Shown in pieces: positions 1 through 7,473 of a stretch of 39,091 bases of DNA. Location of the stretch: the NCBI RefSeq assembly GCF_007713735.2, contig NZ_VMNW02000083.1:1-39091 (forward strand), written 5' to 3'. The DNA comes from Amycolatopsis acidicola (GTDB lineage: Bacteria > Actinomycetota > Actinomycetes > Mycobacteriales > Pseudonocardiaceae). The notes below the pieces were generated by a model that was given only the letters and a program-made list of their open reading frames with translations, did no database searches and was not told the origin of the DNA. The number at the start of each line of letters is the position of its first letter. The first letter of the stretch is position 1. Both the position numbers and the translations under genes were made by a program.

Positions 1-30
1 GGTGGGGAGGGCCGCCAGGCCCTCCCCACC
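1..30 (-). terminator. Strong hairpin downstream of the gluconate permease gene
   Basis: Bases 1-13 and 18-30 are perfectly complementary, giving a 13-bp GC-rich stem with a 4-nt loop (GCCA), 15 bases past the permease stop codon. There is no T-tract, which is usual for actinobacterial terminators. It could also serve a convergent gene lying to the left of the window. Confidence 0.75.
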
Positions 31-45
31 AGCCCCGCAAACCGG

Positions 46-1413
46 CTAGAGGAGTGCGCCCAGCGGCAGGATGATCGCGATCGCCACCACCGAGATCACG
101 GTCTCCATCACCGACCAGCTCCGCACGGTCTGCCCGACCGACATCCCGAAGTACTCCTTCACCAGCCAGAAACCCGCGTCGTTGACGTGCGAGAAGAACA
201 GTGAACCGGCGCCGATCGCGAGCACCAGCAGGGCGGTGTGCGTCGGGTCGAGCGTCGCCGCGAGCGGCGAGACGATCCCGGCCGCGGAAACCGTGGCCAC
301 GGTCGCGGAACCGGTCGCCAGCCGGATCGCGACCGCGACCAGCCAGCCCAGCAGCAACGCGGGGATCGACGCGCCCTGCGCCAGCTGAGTGATCACGTCG
401 CCGACCCCGGCGTCGACCAGCACCTGCTTGAACCCGCCGCCGGCGGCGACGATCAGGATGATCCCGGCGATCGGCCCGAGTGAGTCGTTCACGGTGGTGG
501 CGATGCGGTCACGGGTGAACCCGGCGGCCCTGCCGAGGGTGAACATGCCGACCAGCACGGTGATCAGCAGCGCGGACAGCGGGTCGCCGAGGAAGTCCAG
601 CACCCGGCGGACCTCGTTTTCCTTGCCTGCCACGATGTCCGCGATCGCCTTGGCGAGCATCAGCACCACGGGCAGCAGCACAGTGGTCAGGGTGGCGGCG
701 AAACTCGGCCGCGGCGCGTCGCTTTCCTTGTCACTGGCGGGAATCAGCCGTTCCGGCGCCTTGAGGTTCGGCATCCAGCGCGCGGCGAGCATGCCGAACA
801 GCGGGCCCGCGATGATCACCGTCGGGATCGCCACCAGAAGGCCGAACGCCAGCACGATGCCGACGTTCGCGTTCAGCGTGCCCGCCGCGGCGAGCGGGCC
901 GGGGTGCGGCGGGATCAGCCCGTGCAGCACGGAAAGCCCGGCCAGCGCGGGAATCCCGATCAAGAGCAGTGGCTGCCCGGTGCGCTTGACCACGAGCAGC
1001 ACGATCGGCACCAGCAGCACCAGCCCGATCTCGAAGAACATCGGCAGCCCGATCAGCGCGGCCACCAGTGCCATCGCCCACGGCAGCATCCGTTTGCTGG
1101 AACGGGAAACGATGGTGTCGACGATCTGTTCCGCCCCACCGGAATCCGCGAGCAGCTTGCCGATCATCGCGCCGAGCGCGATCAGCACGCCGGTGGACGC
1201 CACGGTGGAGCCGACCCCGCTGGAGAAACTCTTCAGCAGCTTGTCCACCGGCATGCCGGCGACCAGGCCCAGCACCGCGGAACCGAGGATGAGCGCGAGG
1301 AACGCGTGCAGTTTGAACTTGCTGATCAGCACGACGATCACGGCGATCGCGATCAGCGTCGCGGCGATCAACCGGGTGTCGTGCCCGGTCCACGCGGCGG
1401 CGGCCAGGATCAT
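46..1413 (-). CDS. gntP: GntP-family gluconate:H+ symporter
   Basis: Inner-membrane permease of about 455 residues, the usual GntP length, made almost entirely of hydrophobic segments. The order of segments and conserved stretches such as GLPMFFEIG, IPPHPGPLAAA and the C-terminal HVNDAGFW are typical of the GntP/gluconate transporter family. It probably imports gluconate or a related sugar acid that the adjacent kinase phosphorylates. The ATG at 1413 overlaps the kinase stop codon (TGATG), so the two genes are translationally coupled; a GTG one codon upstream at 1416 is an alternative start. It is the distal gene of a two-gene minus-strand operon and is followed by a strong hairpin. Exact substrate specificity cannot be read from sequence. 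Confidence 0.93.
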   Translation of the reverse strand: MILAAAAWTGHDTRLIAATLIAIAVIVVLISKFKLHAFLALILGSAVLGLVAGMPVDKLLKSFSSGVGSTVASTGVLIALGAMIGKLLADSGGAEQIVDTIVSRSSKRMLPWAMALVAALIGLPMFFEIGLVLLVPIVLLVVKRTGQPLLLIGIPALAGLSVLHGLIPPHPGPLAAAGTLNANVGIVLAFGLLVAIPTVIIAGPLFGMLAARWMPNLKAPERLIPASDKESDAPRPSFAATLTTVLLPVVLMLAKAIADIVAGKENEVRRVLDFLGDPLSALLITVLVGMFTLGRAAGFTRDRIATTVNDSLGPIAGIILIVAAGGGFKQVLVDAGVGDVITQLAQGASIPALLLGWLVAVAIRLATGSATVATVSAAGIVSPLAATLDPTHTALLVLAIGAGSLFFSHVNDAGFWLVKEYFGMSVGQTVRSWSVMETVISVVAIAIILPLGALL

Positions 1414-1910
1414 CACTTCGGCTCCTTTGCCAGTGCGGTGAGTGCGGCCTCGACGATGTCGCCGGGGCTCTGGGTGATGTCGGCGACCAGGCCGTGCTCA
1501 CCCGGTTCCAGTGGTTGCAGGTCGGCGAGCTGGGAGTCCAGCAGTGACGGCGGCATGAAGTGCCCGGTCCGGCTCTTCATCCGCTCGGCGAGTACGTCGC
1601 GCGGGCCGTCCAGGTGCAGGAACCACACGTCGCCACCGGTCCGCAGGACGTCCCGGTACCTCCGTTTGAGCGCGGAGGAGGAGACCACGCCGCCGCCGGC
1701 CTCGTGCGCGCCGATCCAGGCCGCGATCGCTCGCAGCCACGGTGCGCGGTCGGCGTCGTCCAACGGGTGGCCGGAGGCCATCTTCTCGATGTTCGCCTTG
1801 GGGTGGAACGAGTCCGCCTCGGCGTAGGGCACGCCGAGCCGGTCCGCCAGCGCGCCGCCGACCGTGGTCTTGCCCGACCCGGCCACGCCCATCACCACGA
1901 TGACGGTCAT
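1413..1910 (-). CDS. gntK: Gluconokinase
   Basis: A 165-residue P-loop kinase that phosphorylates D-gluconate to 6-phosphogluconate with ATP, feeding the pentose phosphate or Entner-Doudoroff route. The Walker A motif GVAGSGKTT lies at residues 8-16. The stretch ADSFHPKANIEKMASGHPLDD is the signature of bacterial GntK, and RYRDVLR plus the R-M-K-S-R-T-GHFMP region follow the family pattern. Length is normal for the small GntK family. It is the first gene of the operon with gntP and faces a FadR-type regulator across a 107-bp intergenic region that carries a paired operator, so induction by gluconate or its phosphate is likely. Confidence 0.95.
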   Translation of the reverse strand: MTVIVVMGVAGSGKTTVGGALADRLGVPYAEADSFHPKANIEKMASGHPLDDADRAPWLRAIAAWIGAHEAGGGVVSSSALKRRYRDVLRTGGDVWFLHLDGPRDVLAERMKSRTGHFMPPSLLDSQLADLQPLEPGEHGLVADITQSPGDIVEAALTALAKEPK

Positions 1911-1956
1911 CTCGTCCTCCGACCTCGTCGTCCTCCGGGGAAGCAGTTCACCTCAA

Positions 1957-1989
1957 AAGTAGTACTTAATCAAGTCACAAGTACTACTT
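1957..1989. promoter_or_regulatory. Paired operator between gntK and the FadR-type regulator
   Basis: Two 11-bp sites, AAGTAGTACTT (1957-1967) and AAGTACTACTT (1979-1989), lie 22 bp apart start to start, about two helical turns. Each is a palindrome AAGTA-N-TACTT, each contains the GT-N3-AC core known for FadR-subfamily operators, and each is followed by AATC. The patch is AT-rich in a GC-rich genome. The divergent regulator at 2018 is the obvious candidate to bind it. Confidence 0.8.
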
Positions 1990-2003
1990 AATCGAAACAG
2001 AGG

Positions 2004-2017
2004 TATAGCTTCGTCTT
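2004..2017 (+). promoter_or_regulatory. Putative -10 box of a leaderless regulator transcript
   Basis: TATAGC at 2004-2009 is a good -10 hexamer placed so that transcription would begin at about 2016-2018, on the GTG start itself. The nearest Shine-Dalgarno-like GAGG is about 14 nt from the GTG, too far to be ideal. A leaderless mRNA is therefore inferred. The distal operator site lies just upstream, in the -35 region. Confidence 0.5.
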
Positions 2018-2710
2018 GTGGCTGACGGGATGCACGCGAAGATGCTCGACGAACTGGGGACTGCCATCGCGTGTGGACGGATCACGCCCGGCACCGTACT
2101 GCGGCTCGAGGAGCTGCAAGAGACTTTCGGCGCATCCCGCACCGTCGCCCGCGAAGTGGTGCGCGCGCTCGAAGTGATGCGACTGACGAGCAGCAAGCGT
2201 CGCGTCGGGATCACCGTGCGGGACTCGCGCGACTGGAACCACTACGACCCGCAGCTGATCCGCTGGCAGCTCGACGGCGACCACCGGGAGGCGGCGCTGC
2301 GGATGCTGATGGAACTGCGCTGGGCCGTCGAACCCAGCGCCGCCCGCTTCGCCGCACTGCGCGCGACGCCGGAACAGCGCGGCGAGCTGCGGGCGCTGGC
2401 GACCAGACTGCGCGCCACGGCAAGGGAAAAGGACCTGGCGACCTTCCTCGACCACGACATCGCCTTCCACCACCTCGTGCTCGGCGCGTCCGGCAACCCG
2501 ATGTTCTGTCAGCTCTCCGAGGTCGTCGCCGAGGTGCTGACCGGTCGTACCGAACACGGGCTGATGCCGCCCGAGCCGCAGCCGGAAGCGGTCGCACTGC
2601 ACATCGCCGTCGCCGCCGCGATCGATGCTGGTGACGCCGAGGAAGCCGAGCGCGCGATGCGGGACATCATGGTCCAGGCGCGCGACGAGGTCGCCGAGCA
2701 GTTCGAGTAA
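2018..2710 (+). CDS. FadR-subfamily (GntR/FCD) transcriptional regulator of gluconate genes
   Basis: A 230-residue regulator with an N-terminal winged helix-turn-helix of the GntR type (about residues 8-70, including the conserved L-R-L-E-E-L and SRTVAREVVRALE stretch) and a C-terminal all-helical FCD ligand domain (about 85-220). FCD metal/ligand residues are suggested by DHDIAFHHLV and the later His-rich helix. It most likely represses or autoregulates the divergent gntK-gntP operon through the two palindromes at 1957-1989. The GTG at 2018 fits a leaderless transcript. The gluconate link rests on adjacency; the ligand is inferred. Confidence 0.88.
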   Translation: MADGMHAKMLDELGTAIACGRITPGTVLRLEELQETFGASRTVAREVVRALEVMRLTSSKRRVGITVRDSRDWNHYDPQLIRWQLDGDHREAALRMLMELRWAVEPSAARFAALRATPEQRGELRALATRLRATAREKDLATFLDHDIAFHHLVLGASGNPMFCQLSEVVAEVLTGRTEHGLMPPEPQPEAVALHIAVAAAIDAGDAEEAERAMRDIMVQARDEVAEQFE

Positions 2711-2749
2711 TCTCGCGCGGAGGGATCGTCGGACTACGGGGGCCACGGG

Positions 2750-3586
2750 GTGACTGCGGGGCGAGCGATCGGACTGCTGCTGGGGGCGGCCGCAGACGGA
2801 GTGATCGGAACACCGAAGCCCTTCGACCGGAAGAACGCCGCGCTCGCGGGCGGGCTGTTCGCCGGCGGTGTCGTGGTGGAGCGCGTGAGCAGGCGCAGCC
2901 CGGTCGCGCAGGCGCTCGGCACGGCCGTCGCCACCTGGGCCGTGCTCCGCGGCGCGCGCCTGGCGGAGGACGGCACGGCGCTGGCGCGGGACCTGGAAGA
3001 GGGCGAACTCGAAGACGCCCGCTCGACGCTGGCCGGGCTGGACTCGCGTTGTACCGAGGACCTGGGCGTGATCGGCCTGTCGCGCGCGGCGGTGGAGACG
3101 GTTGCGGAGCACACGTCGGGAACGGTGGTCGGCCCGATGTTCTGGGGTGCCGTCGCGGGGATGCCGGGCCTGATCGGCTCCCGCGTGCTGGCCGCGTACC
3201 CGTCCAAACTGGGTGAGTTGGTCAACCTGGTGCCGACCCGCCTGGCGTCCGCGCTGACCGTTGCCGGCGCGCCCGTGGTCGGCGGCTCGGCCTCCGGCGC
3301 GTGGCGCGCGTGGCGTCGGGACACGGTCGCCCACCCGAGCCCCAATGCCGGTCGCATCGAGGCCGCTTTCGCCGGGGCGCTGGAAATCCGGCTCGGCGGC
3401 CGCACGGTGTACCCCACGGGCGTCGAAGAACGCCCCGTCCTCGGCGACGGCCGCAACCCGGACGCCGGCCACGTCACCCGCGCCGTCGAACTGTCCCGAG
3501 TGGTCGGCTGGCTGACGGCTGTCAGTTCGGCTGTGCTGGCCCTGCTGTTGACGGGGTTTCGCCGGTCTCGTGGATCGGCGGCCTGA
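2750..3586 (+). CDS. Degenerate CobD/CbiB-like membrane protein
   Basis: A 278-residue protein clearly related to adenosylcobinamide-phosphate synthase (CobD/CbiB), the membrane enzyme that attaches the aminopropanol arm to cobyric acid. The C-terminal half keeps AWRRD, HPSPNAG, EAAFAGALEIRLGG and EERPVLGDGR. However, it is shorter than the usual 310-330 residues. The N-terminal GDP...HPV motif is replaced by GTPKPF, the usual AENT reads AEHT, and about 25-30 residues that normally carry NTLDSM-x-G-x-R and the following D-D-x-A-N segment are missing between residues about 150 and 165. The frame is intact, so this is not a simple pseudogene. Its position next to SURF1 and the tyrosine phosphatase matches the cobD locus of mycobacteria. 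Activity is doubtful. Confidence 0.75.
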   Translation: MTAGRAIGLLLGAAADGVIGTPKPFDRKNAALAGGLFAGGVVVERVSRRSPVAQALGTAVATWAVLRGARLAEDGTALARDLEEGELEDARSTLAGLDSRCTEDLGVIGLSRAAVETVAEHTSGTVVGPMFWGAVAGMPGLIGSRVLAAYPSKLGELVNLVPTRLASALTVAGAPVVGGSASGAWRAWRRDTVAHPSPNAGRIEAAFAGALEIRLGGRTVYPTGVEERPVLGDGRNPDAGHVTRAVELSRVVGWLTAVSSAVLALLLTGFRRSRGSAA

Positions 3587-3631
3587 CGGGGCGCGGTATC
3601 TGGTTGGGCTTCGCCCTAGCCTCGGCCGCCG

Positions 3632-4531
3632 TCAGCTCCGCTGCGCGGGCTCCCCGGCCGACCGCTCCGCCTCGCTCCCGGTCTCAGCTGAAGCTTCAGC
3701 CTCGATGGCCTCATCCTCCGCGAGGATCTGTGCCACGGACTTGCGTTTCCGGGCCCGCTTCTCCTTCGCGCGGTCGCCCATCTCAGCCAGCACGCCGCCC
3801 GGCTTCAGTTCGCGGATGGTGAAGTACAGCAGCCCCGCGATGGCCATCACGCCGAACGCGATCCACTGCAGCGCGTACGAGAAGAACGGCCCCGAATCGA
3901 GCTGTGGCAGCGGCAGCGCGTTCAGCCCGCCCGGCTGGTCCTGGTCGAGCTGGAAGTAGCCCGGCCGGATGTCCAGACCACTGGACTTGGCCACCACCCG
4001 CGAGTCCACGTCGTAGGCCTGCAGCTTCCCGCCGGTGGAGGCGTCGGCGAAGGCGTCCCGGTTCTTCGGGTCCGTCTCGTCCTGCCGGATCCGCGCCACG
4101 ACCGTGACCGTGCCCGTGGGCGGCGCCGCGTACGGGGGCACCGCGCCGTGGTCGGCCGGCTTCTCGTAACCGCGGTCGATCAGCACCACCTGGCCGTCGG
4201 TGGTGCGCATCGGGGTCAGCACCTCGAACGCGGGCTCGCCCTGGACGGTCCGCAGCCGGGCGACCACCTCGTGCTCCGGCAGGTACGTGCCGGTCACCGT
4301 GACGCGGGTCCACTCCGTCTTCGAGTCGGGCGCGACCCCGGGCGCGAGCACGCTGTCCAGCGGCCGCGGGTCGGCCGTCATCGAGGCCTGGAGGGCGCTG
4401 TTCTGCGCTTCACGTTCGGAGTTCCGGCTGAACTGCCACGGCGAGAGCAGGTAAAAACAGGCGAAAGCGAAAACCAGCACACCGGCAACAAGGGCCAGCC
4501 AGCTGGGCCGGAGCAAGAACTTCCACCGCAC
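3632..4531 (-). CDS. SURF1 family cytochrome oxidase assembly protein
   Basis: A 299-residue membrane protein with the SURF1 plan: an N-terminal transmembrane helix (about residues 10-31), a large extracytoplasmic domain, and a second helix near residues 220-240. The WQFSRN segment after the first helix, the G-x-Y-L-P-E-H-E-V strand, VLIDRGY and the late SYALQWIAFG segment are typical. SURF1 helps insert haem a into cytochrome c oxidase subunit I. The C-terminal tail after the second helix is charged and rich in Glu and Ala, as in other actinobacterial members. It starts with GTG and is the last gene of a minus-strand set with a kinase-like gene and a tyrosine phosphatase. Another oxidase assembly gene (CtaG-like) is at 35291. 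Confidence 0.9.
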   Translation of the reverse strand: MRWKFLLRPSWLALVAGVLVFAFACFYLLSPWQFSRNSEREAQNSALQASMTADPRPLDSVLAPGVAPDSKTEWTRVTVTGTYLPEHEVVARLRTVQGEPAFEVLTPMRTTDGQVVLIDRGYEKPADHGAVPPYAAPPTGTVTVVARIRQDETDPKNRDAFADASTGGKLQAYDVDSRVVAKSSGLDIRPGYFQLDQDQPGGLNALPLPQLDSGPFFSYALQWIAFGVMAIAGLLYFTIRELKPGGVLAEMGDRAKEKRARKRKSVAQILAEDEAIEAEASAETGSEAERSAGEPAQRS

Positions 4532-4554
4532 GCATCCACGGTAGCCCCGCCGGT

Positions 4555-5415
4555 TCAGGCGAGCGTCGCCCGGGCCGCGCTCAACGCCTGCTTCACATAG
4601 CCGCCACCGAACACGGCGGCGTGCATGAGCAGCGGGAACAGCTGGTGCAGCGGGGTGCGGTCACGCCAGCCGCCGGCCAGCGGCGCGCCCTCGTCGGCGG
4701 CGCTTTCGGCGTAGGCGCCGAGGATCGTGTCCAGCAGTGACGTGCCGAACAGCTGCAACATCGCCAGGTCGCCCTCTCGGTGCCCGCCGTGCGCGGCCGG
4801 GTCGATCAGCCACACGCGCTCGCCCGTCCAGTGCACGTTCCCGCTCCACAGGTCCCCGTGCAGCCGGGCCGGCGGCTCGGCCGGGCCCGCGACTCCGGGC
4901 AGCTCCTCGCCCAGCCGCTCGAACAAGGCGATCTCGTCGCGTGACAACAGCTGCTGGTCGGCGCACATCCGGACATACGGCAGGATCCGGCGTTCCGCGT
5001 AGAACTCCGGCCACTCCGGGTACGTGTCGTTGCGCATCGGCGCGACGCCCATCCACGCGTCGGCCGGGCCGCCCGGCGGCGGGCTGCCGAATGCGGGCGC
5101 GCCCCGCAGGTGCAGCTTCGCCAGGCTGCGGCCGAACTCCTCGGCGGCACCGGCCGTGGGCGGCCCCGCCGGGACGTACTGCATGACCAGCCACTCGTCG
5201 TCGTGGCCGAGGACGCGCGGCACCGGGATGTCCCCGGACTCGCCGAGCCAGCGCAGGCCCGCAGCCTCGGCCGCGGTGGCTCCGTCGCCCACTCCATGTT
5301 TCGCGACGACGCATTCGCCGTCGTCGAGCGTGACGAGGAAGATCGAACCGCCGCCCTGCCGCACCCCAGTGACCGGCCCGCCGTGCAGTTTCTCAACCGC
5401 TTCGCGCGCGTTCAT
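4555..5415 (-). CDS. Fructosamine-3-kinase-like protein
   Basis: About 286 residues with the aminoglycoside-phosphotransferase-like kinase fold of the fructosamine/ketosamine-3-kinase family. The catalytic loop is LHGDLWSGNVHW and the metal-binding site is LIDPAAHGGHREGDLAML; both are diagnostic of this family, which phosphorylates protein-bound ketosamines so that the sugar is released. The N-terminal GGSIFLVTLDDG...VVAKH provides the nucleotide-binding strand and Lys. The ATG at 5415 is preferred because an upstream GTG at 5448 would overlap the tyrosine phosphatase gene; the alternative gives 11 extra residues. It sits between the phosphatase and SURF1 in one minus-strand run. The physiological substrate is not known. 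Confidence 0.88.
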   Translation of the reverse strand: MNAREAVEKLHGGPVTGVRQGGGSIFLVTLDDGECVVAKHGVGDGATAAEAAGLRWLGESGDIPVPRVLGHDDEWLVMQYVPAGPPTAGAAEEFGRSLAKLHLRGAPAFGSPPPGGPADAWMGVAPMRNDTYPEWPEFYAERRILPYVRMCADQQLLSRDEIALFERLGEELPGVAGPAEPPARLHGDLWSGNVHWTGERVWLIDPAAHGGHREGDLAMLQLFGTSLLDTILGAYAESAADEGAPLAGGWRDRTPLHQLFPLLMHAAVFGGGYVKQALSAARATLA

Positions 5416-5432
5416 GCGTGCAGTGTGCCCAG

Positions 5433-5885
5433 TTACGCTCGCACCCACTCGAGCAACCCCGGCATCGCGCGCTCGATCATCGCGAGCACGTCCTCGAAGC
5501 CGTCGTCGCCGCCGTAGTACGGGTCCGGCACTTCGGCGCCCGCCGGAGCGGACGGGTCGAACTCACGCAGCAGTCGCACCCGGTCCGGATCGTCGATCTT
5601 CCGCCGCAGGCTGCGCAGGTGCCCGCTGTCCGCGGCCAGCAGCAGGTCGGCCGAGAGGTGCTCGTCATCGACCTGCGCGGCGGTGTGCGGCCCGTCGTAC
5701 CCGTGCGCGCGCAGGGTCTCCCTGGCGCGCGGGTCCGCGGATTCGCCGACGTGCCAAGGGCCGGTGCCCGCGCTGGTGACCCGCACCCGGTCGGCTAGGC
5801 CCGCGCGGCGGAGGTGCTCGCGGAACACCAGCGCGGCCATCGGCGACCGGCAGATGTTGCCGGAACAGACGAAGCAGATGTGCAT
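5433..5885 (-). CDS. ptpA: Low-molecular-weight protein tyrosine phosphatase (PtpA-like)
   Basis: A 150-residue cytosolic phosphatase. The P-loop CSGNICRS near the N terminus is the C-X5-R-S active site with the nucleophilic Cys and the phosphate-binding Arg. The C-terminal VPDPYYGGDDGFEDVL supplies the general-acid Asp and the usual D-P-Y-Y motif. Its position beside SURF1 and the CobD-like gene matches ptpA in mycobacteria, so orthology is plausible. The ATG at 5885 is preceded directly by a GTG at 5888. It diverges from the Nif3 gene across only 32 bp, so the two promoters must be very compact. A partner kinase gene is not seen. Confidence 0.93.
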   Translation of the reverse strand: MHICFVCSGNICRSPMAALVFREHLRRAGLADRVRVTSAGTGPWHVGESADPRARETLRAHGYDGPHTAAQVDDEHLSADLLLAADSGHLRSLRRKIDDPDRVRLLREFDPSAPAGAEVPDPYYGGDDGFEDVLAMIERAMPGLLEWVRA

Positions 5886-5920
5886 CACGTGGCCAGTCTG
5901 CCCGATGCGAAGATTCCGGT

Positions 5921-6739
5921 ATGCCCGCGCTAGCCGAGATCATCGCTGCTCTGGAGACCGCGTACCCGCCGGAACTGGCGGAGAGCTGGGACGCCGTGGG
6001 ACTGGTCTGCGGCGACCCGGACGAACCGGTCGGCCGCGTGCTGTTCTGCGTCGACCCGGTGGCCGCCACGATCGACGAGGCCATCGACGTCGGCGCGCAG
6101 CTGATCGTCGCGCACCACCCGTTGCTGCTGCGTGGGGTGCACGGCGTCCCGGCCGACAGCACGAAGGGCCGCCTCGTGCACCGGCTCATCCGTGCCGGTG
6201 CCGCGCTCTACTGCGCGCACACCAACGCCGACTCGGCCGCCCCCGGCGTGTCCGACGCGCTGGCCGAAGCGATCGGCCTTCGCGTCACCGGGCCGCTCAA
6301 CCCCGGTCCGGACGGACGCACGGGTATCGGCCGGATCGGCGAACTGCCCGCCGCGGAGCCCTTCTCCGCCTTCGTCCAACGGGTCGCCGACGCGTTGCCG
6401 GCCACCGAGCCCGGCGTGTTCGGCGCCGGTGACCCGGACCGTCCGATTAGGACTGTCGCGGTCTCCGGCGGTGCTGGTGACAGCTACCTCGGCGTCGCCA
6501 CCGAGGCCGGGGTCGACGCCTACGTGACCGCCGACCTGCGCCACCACCCCGCCGGCGAGCACCTCGAGTCGGGCGGGCCCGCGCTCGTCGGGGTCACGCA
6601 CTGGGCCAGCGAATGGCCGTGGTGCGAGCAGGCCTCGGGGGTTCTCCGGGCGAGCTTTGCGGGTAACGTCGACACTCACGTGTCCACCCTGCGCACCGAC
6701 CCGTGGACCATCCGAACATCGAGGGAGCACACCCAGTGA
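5921..6739 (+). CDS. Nif3-like dinuclear metal centre protein
   Basis: A 272-residue member of the Nif3/DUF34 family (Rv2230c-type), often annotated as a GTP cyclohydrolase 1 type 2 homologue, although the true reaction is unsettled. Metal-ligand motifs are visible: IVAHHPLL with paired His, the CAHTNADSA stretch, and the C-terminal THWASEWPW with His and Glu. SWDAVGLVCGDP near the start is also characteristic. The stop codon overlaps the GTG of the next gene (GTGA), so the zinc ribbon protein and the RNase H fusion are translated from the same transcript. The short form lacks the large inserted middle domain found in some family members. Confidence 0.92.
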   Translation: MPALAEIIAALETAYPPELAESWDAVGLVCGDPDEPVGRVLFCVDPVAATIDEAIDVGAQLIVAHHPLLLRGVHGVPADSTKGRLVHRLIRAGAALYCAHTNADSAAPGVSDALAEAIGLRVTGPLNPGPDGRTGIGRIGELPAAEPFSAFVQRVADALPATEPGVFGAGDPDRPIRTVAVSGGAGDSYLGVATEAGVDAYVTADLRHHPAGEHLESGGPALVGVTHWASEWPWCEQASGVLRASFAGNVDTHVSTLRTDPWTIRTSREHTQ

Positions 6740-7473
6740 AGGCAGAACCCGCCGTCCAGCGCCAGCTGCTCGACCTCGCGAAGGTGGACGCCGAGCTGAA
6801 CCGGGTCGAGCACCGCCGCCGGACGCTGCCCGAACTGGCCGAGATAGCCGAAGCCGAGCGCACCCTCCGCGAGAAGCGGGATTCGCTCGTCACCAGCCAG
6901 ACCGCGGTCTCCGACCTGGACAGGGAGATCGCCCGCCAGGAGAAGGAGATCGAGTCGGTGCGCGCCCGCGAGGAGCGCGACCGCAAGATCCTGGAGTCCG
7001 GCTCCGTCTCGGCCAAGCAGATGAACGACGTCCAGCACGAGCTGGAAACCCTCGCCCGGCGCCAGTCCGCGCTGGAGGACGACCTGCTCGAGCTGATGGA
7101 GCGCCGCGAGGCGCTGGAGCTGGACGGGCAGCGCACCGGCGCGGAGGTCGACAAGGCCGAGCAGCAGCTCGCCGACGCGCAGCGCCGCCGTGACGAGAAC
7201 GTCGCCGACCTCGATACAACGCAGGCGCGGCGCGACGAGGACAGGGCCAAGCTGCTGCCGCGCTTCCCGGAGAACCTGCTCGCCCTGTACGAGCGCGTCC
7301 GCGCGCACAAGGGCATCGGCGCCGCGCTGCTGCGGGCCCGCCGCTGCGGCGCGTGCCAGCTGGAGCTGGATCGCAACACGATGAACGAGATCAAGGCCGC
7401 CGCCGAGGACGAGGTCGTCCAGTGCGACAACTGCGGCGCGATCCTGGTGCGCACGCTGGAGTCCGGCCTGTGA
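6736..7473 (+). CDS. C4-type zinc ribbon coiled-coil protein
   Basis: About 245 residues: a long charged coiled coil (about residues 10-180, rich in Glu, Arg and Leu heptads) followed by a C-terminal zinc ribbon with two Cys pairs, CGAC and CDNC, about 35 residues apart. This is the Rv2229c/CT398-like zf-RING_7 architecture, conserved next to Nif3 and RNase H in actinobacteria. The GTG at 6736 overlaps the Nif3 stop codon and has GAGGGAG about 8 nt upstream. An upstream in-frame ATG at 6703 would overlap Nif3 further and is less likely. A nucleic-acid or scaffold role is inferred only. Confidence 0.9.
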   Translation: MKAEPAVQRQLLDLAKVDAELNRVEHRRRTLPELAEIAEAERTLREKRDSLVTSQTAVSDLDREIARQEKEIESVRAREERDRKILESGSVSAKQMNDVQHELETLARRQSALEDDLLELMERREALELDGQRTGAEVDKAEQQLADAQRRRDENVADLDTTQARRDEDRAKLLPRFPENLLALYERVRAHKGIGAALLRARRCGACQLELDRNTMNEIKAAAEDEVVQCDNCGAILVRTLESGL

